Position numbers and translations under genes: made by a program. A stretch of DNA of 14,565 nucleotides, taken from NCBI GenBank assembly GCA_047017005.1, contig JBKXSZ010000028.1, positions 1 through 14,565 of the forward strand. Direction: 5' to 3'. Position 1 is the first letter of the stretch, and the number at the start of each line of letters is the position of its first letter. The notes beneath the pieces were generated by a model. The model searched no databases, was not told where the DNA came from, and saw nothing but the letters and a program-made list of their open reading frames with translations. Origin of the DNA: JBKXSZ01 sp047017005 (GTDB lineage: Bacteria; Bacillota; Clostridia; TANB77; CAG-508). Shown in pieces: positions 13,417 to 14,565 of the stretch.

Positions 13417-13908
13417 TTATTCTTCTATAATATGAAGCAACTTTTCAAAAATTGCTTTTGCTACTTCCTTTTTTTGTTCTTGTCTTTTTCGTTCTCCATT
13501 TATACATATTTTATCTGTATAGCAGTGATTTTTGTTTACTTGATAAATTGTATAAAAAGCTTCATTATTTTTTCTTCCTGGATTTACTGGGTCTATTCTT
13601 CCTAATTGACCTGTTACTCCTATTCCCCAGTCTGAGTTAGCAATATTGGCTATTTGCTTTGCCATTTCCATTGCAGTTTCTACACTATACACCGTATACT
13701 TTTTTATTACCTCTGGATTAACTCCAAAATATTCTTTATATGCATTTGAATAAGTTACAAGTGATACTTTCAATATTTCAGAAGCTCCTGAAATATTGGT
13801 GATTTCGTTTGCTAGTAATCCACCTGTACAAGATTCCATAAAAGAAATCGTCTCTTTTCTTTTTTGCAATTTTTTTACAATCTTTTCTACTTCTTCTATT
13901 TTATTCAT
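13417..13908 (-). CDS. CinA C-terminal-type nicotinamide-nucleotide amidase
   Basis: The protein has 163 residues and is the free-standing C-terminal domain of CinA (PncC type). It splits nicotinamide mononucleotide to nicotinate mononucleotide and ammonia in NAD recycling. The catalytic ESCTGGLLA (25-33) is present, as are LVTYSNAYKEYFGV (50-63) and YSVETAMEMA (74-83). The later signature, usually GITGIAGPGG, reads GVTGQLGRIDP (97-107). This is a variant I recall from some Clostridia CinA-like proteins, so substrate may differ. The N-terminal molybdopterin-like half of full CinA is absent. The ATG follows AAAGG. It heads the operon with the cmk-like gene and murD under the promoter at 13949-13977. 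Confidence 0.8.
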   Translation of the reverse strand: MNKIEEVEKIVKKLQKRKETISFMESCTGGLLANEITNISGASEILKVSLVTYSNAYKEYFGVNPEVIKKYTVYSVETAMEMAKQIANIANSDWGIGVTGQLGRIDPVNPGRKNNEAFYTIYQVNKNHCYTDKICINGERKRQEQKKEVAKAIFEKLLHIIEE

Positions 13909-13948
13909 AGCTTTCCTTTTTCTATTAAATTTATCTAATACGTTTGCT

Positions 13949-13977
13949 ATTATATACCAAAATACTTTTTAGAGCAA
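13949..13977 (-). promoter_or_regulatory. sigma-A promoter of the cinA-cmk-murD operon
   Basis: TTGCTC (13972-13977), 17-base spacer, perfect TATAAT (13949-13954), about 40 bases before the cinA-like start. It sits right after the preceding terminator. Confidence 0.75.
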
Positions 13978-13985
13978 GAGTAAGA

Positions 13986-14014
13986 AAAAGAGGGAAGAAA
14001 ATCCTCCCTCTTTT
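13986..14014 (-). terminator. terminator after the 124-residue gene
   Basis: A 10-base-pair stem (13986-13995 with 14005-14014) with GAGGGA/TCCCTC at its centre is followed on the minus strand by TTTTTC. It lies just past the gene's stop. Confidence 0.75.
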
Positions 14015-14016
14015 CA

Positions 14017-14391
14017 CTATTTTGCTTTGTAAAAGCAGATAGTAGCTTCAAATTGAGAAACCTTTTTAGAAATCGAAATGAATTTTGTATCTTTTATAAA
14101 AAAAGCATCGCAATTAGCATATTGGCTAGTTGTTATTTTTTTAGCTAAATCGGATATAATTTTTCCAGGTATTCCATAATAGTTTTTTAAAATAACTTTT
14201 TTCTTTCCGAGATATTCATAACTATTCCGAATGCTGATATGCTTTTCATAAAGTTTTTCTTCTGGAAGCAAATCATAGCTTTTATTTAGCCATTCTTTAC
14301 TCAAATTTTCCAAAAGAAAATATTTCCCATTTTGATTCCGAACAATCGGCTTCACTTTTTCTAAAAACTTTTCTGCATCTACTGATGTCAT
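14017..14391 (-). CDS. unrecognised 124-residue protein
   Basis: I do not recognise this family. The protein has 124 residues, is soluble with no signal peptide or membrane span, and is rich in Lys, Glu, Tyr and Ile. The first half looks helical (VDAEKFLEKVKPIVRNQNG, then LSKEWLNKSYDLL). The second half alternates short helices and strands (KKVILKNYYGIPGKIISDLA, then FISISKKVSQFEATICFY). The two cysteines (99 and 120) form no evident motif. The ATG at 14389-14391 has AGGAGG 5 bases upstream. It has its own promoter (14457-14485) and terminator, so it is a real single-gene unit. Confidence 0.75.
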   Translation of the reverse strand: MTSVDAEKFLEKVKPIVRNQNGKYFLLENLSKEWLNKSYDLLPEEKLYEKHISIRNSYEYLGKKKVILKNYYGIPGKIISDLAKKITTSQYANCDAFFIKDTKFISISKKVSQFEATICFYKAK

Positions 14392-14456
14392 ATTACCCTC
14401 CTGTCTCATTTTCTATAATAATAGAAAAATATAACTTACATAAATTATACGAATTT

Positions 14457-14485
14457 ATTTTACCATTTTTTTGAAATTTTGTCAA
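14457..14485 (-). promoter_or_regulatory. sigma-A promoter of the 124-residue gene
   Basis: Perfect TTGACA (14480-14485), 17-base spacer, TAAAAT (14457-14462). A second TTGACA lies upstream (14517-14522) next to an alternating CATACACATGTAT stretch. That may be an operator or a weak second promoter. Confidence 0.75.
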
Positions 14486-14529
14486 TTTATGTGTCTTGTC
14501 TATATACATGTGTATGTGTCAAGTAAATG

Positions 14530-14558
14530 TAGGCAATTTTTTTATCTTCTTGTATAAT
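14530..14558 (+). promoter_or_regulatory. possible divergent promoter at the right edge
   Basis: TAGGCA (14530-14535), 17-base spacer, perfect TATAAT (14553-14558). It would drive a plus-strand gene beyond the window. Confidence 0.4.
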
Positions 14559-14565
14559 CCTTAAA

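Noticed and set aside
13381..13640. Hydrophobic plus-strand frames opposite the cinA-like gene
   Set aside because: Phe/Leu-rich product is what the reverse of Lys/Glu codons gives in AT-rich DNA; no ribosome site.

Overview
The window is very AT-rich DNA from an endospore-forming member of the Firmicutes, most likely an uncultured gut-type Clostridia. This rests on spore genes (yabP, yabQ, ytvI-like), a DivIC-type cell-division protein, strong AGGAGG-type ribosome sites, TTGACA/TATAAT-like promoters with 17-base spacers and many short intrinsic terminators. The genus cannot be read from the sequence.

Bases 1 to about 1950 look like the structural end of a filamentous (inovirus-like) prophage, all on the minus strand and cut by the window's left edge. 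In order of transcription they hold a small OB-like, probably ssDNA-binding protein, a 46-residue single-span membrane protein (GTG start), two tandem near-duplicate major-coat-like genes, a terminator-like hairpin, and a secreted pIII-like virion-tip protein. That last gene is the most unusual part of the window. Its main frame ends in a membrane anchor. A T8 run holding a canonical slippery heptamer (T_TTT_TTT) lies 35 codons before the start of that anchor. The -1 frame from this point stays open and encodes a Gly/Asn-rich linker followed by three 23-residue NPFSDNF repeats. The overlap therefore appears to encode two different proteins. A second apparent frame change sits at a T6 run at bases 63-68.

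Bases 1950-2440 are a mostly non-coding border. They hold repeats, a palindrome, a short remnant resembling the start of a GNAT acetyltransferase (possibly the insertion scar) and a terminator.

From 2443 onward the DNA is ordinary chromosome, nearly all on the minus strand. A membrane-anchored WG-repeat protein has its own promoter. It is followed, in coordinate order, by rho and then a spore/division cluster (divIC, yabQ, yabP; transcribed yabP to yabQ to divIC). yabQ is interrupted by an apparent single-base frameshift. Next come a monocistronic aspartate kinase, a plus-strand membrane-anchored YcgQ/DUF1980-like protein with a possible sigma-E promoter, a YtvI-like AI-2E family permease, a cysteine-rich two-CBS protein and a proline-rich protein of unknown role. 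A cinA(C-terminal)-cmk-like-murD operon and an unrecognised 124-residue protein finish the window. Most chromosomal transcription units are separated by recognisable terminators and several have good sigma-A-type promoters.

No tRNA, rRNA, CRISPR array, insertion sequence or confident riboswitch was seen.
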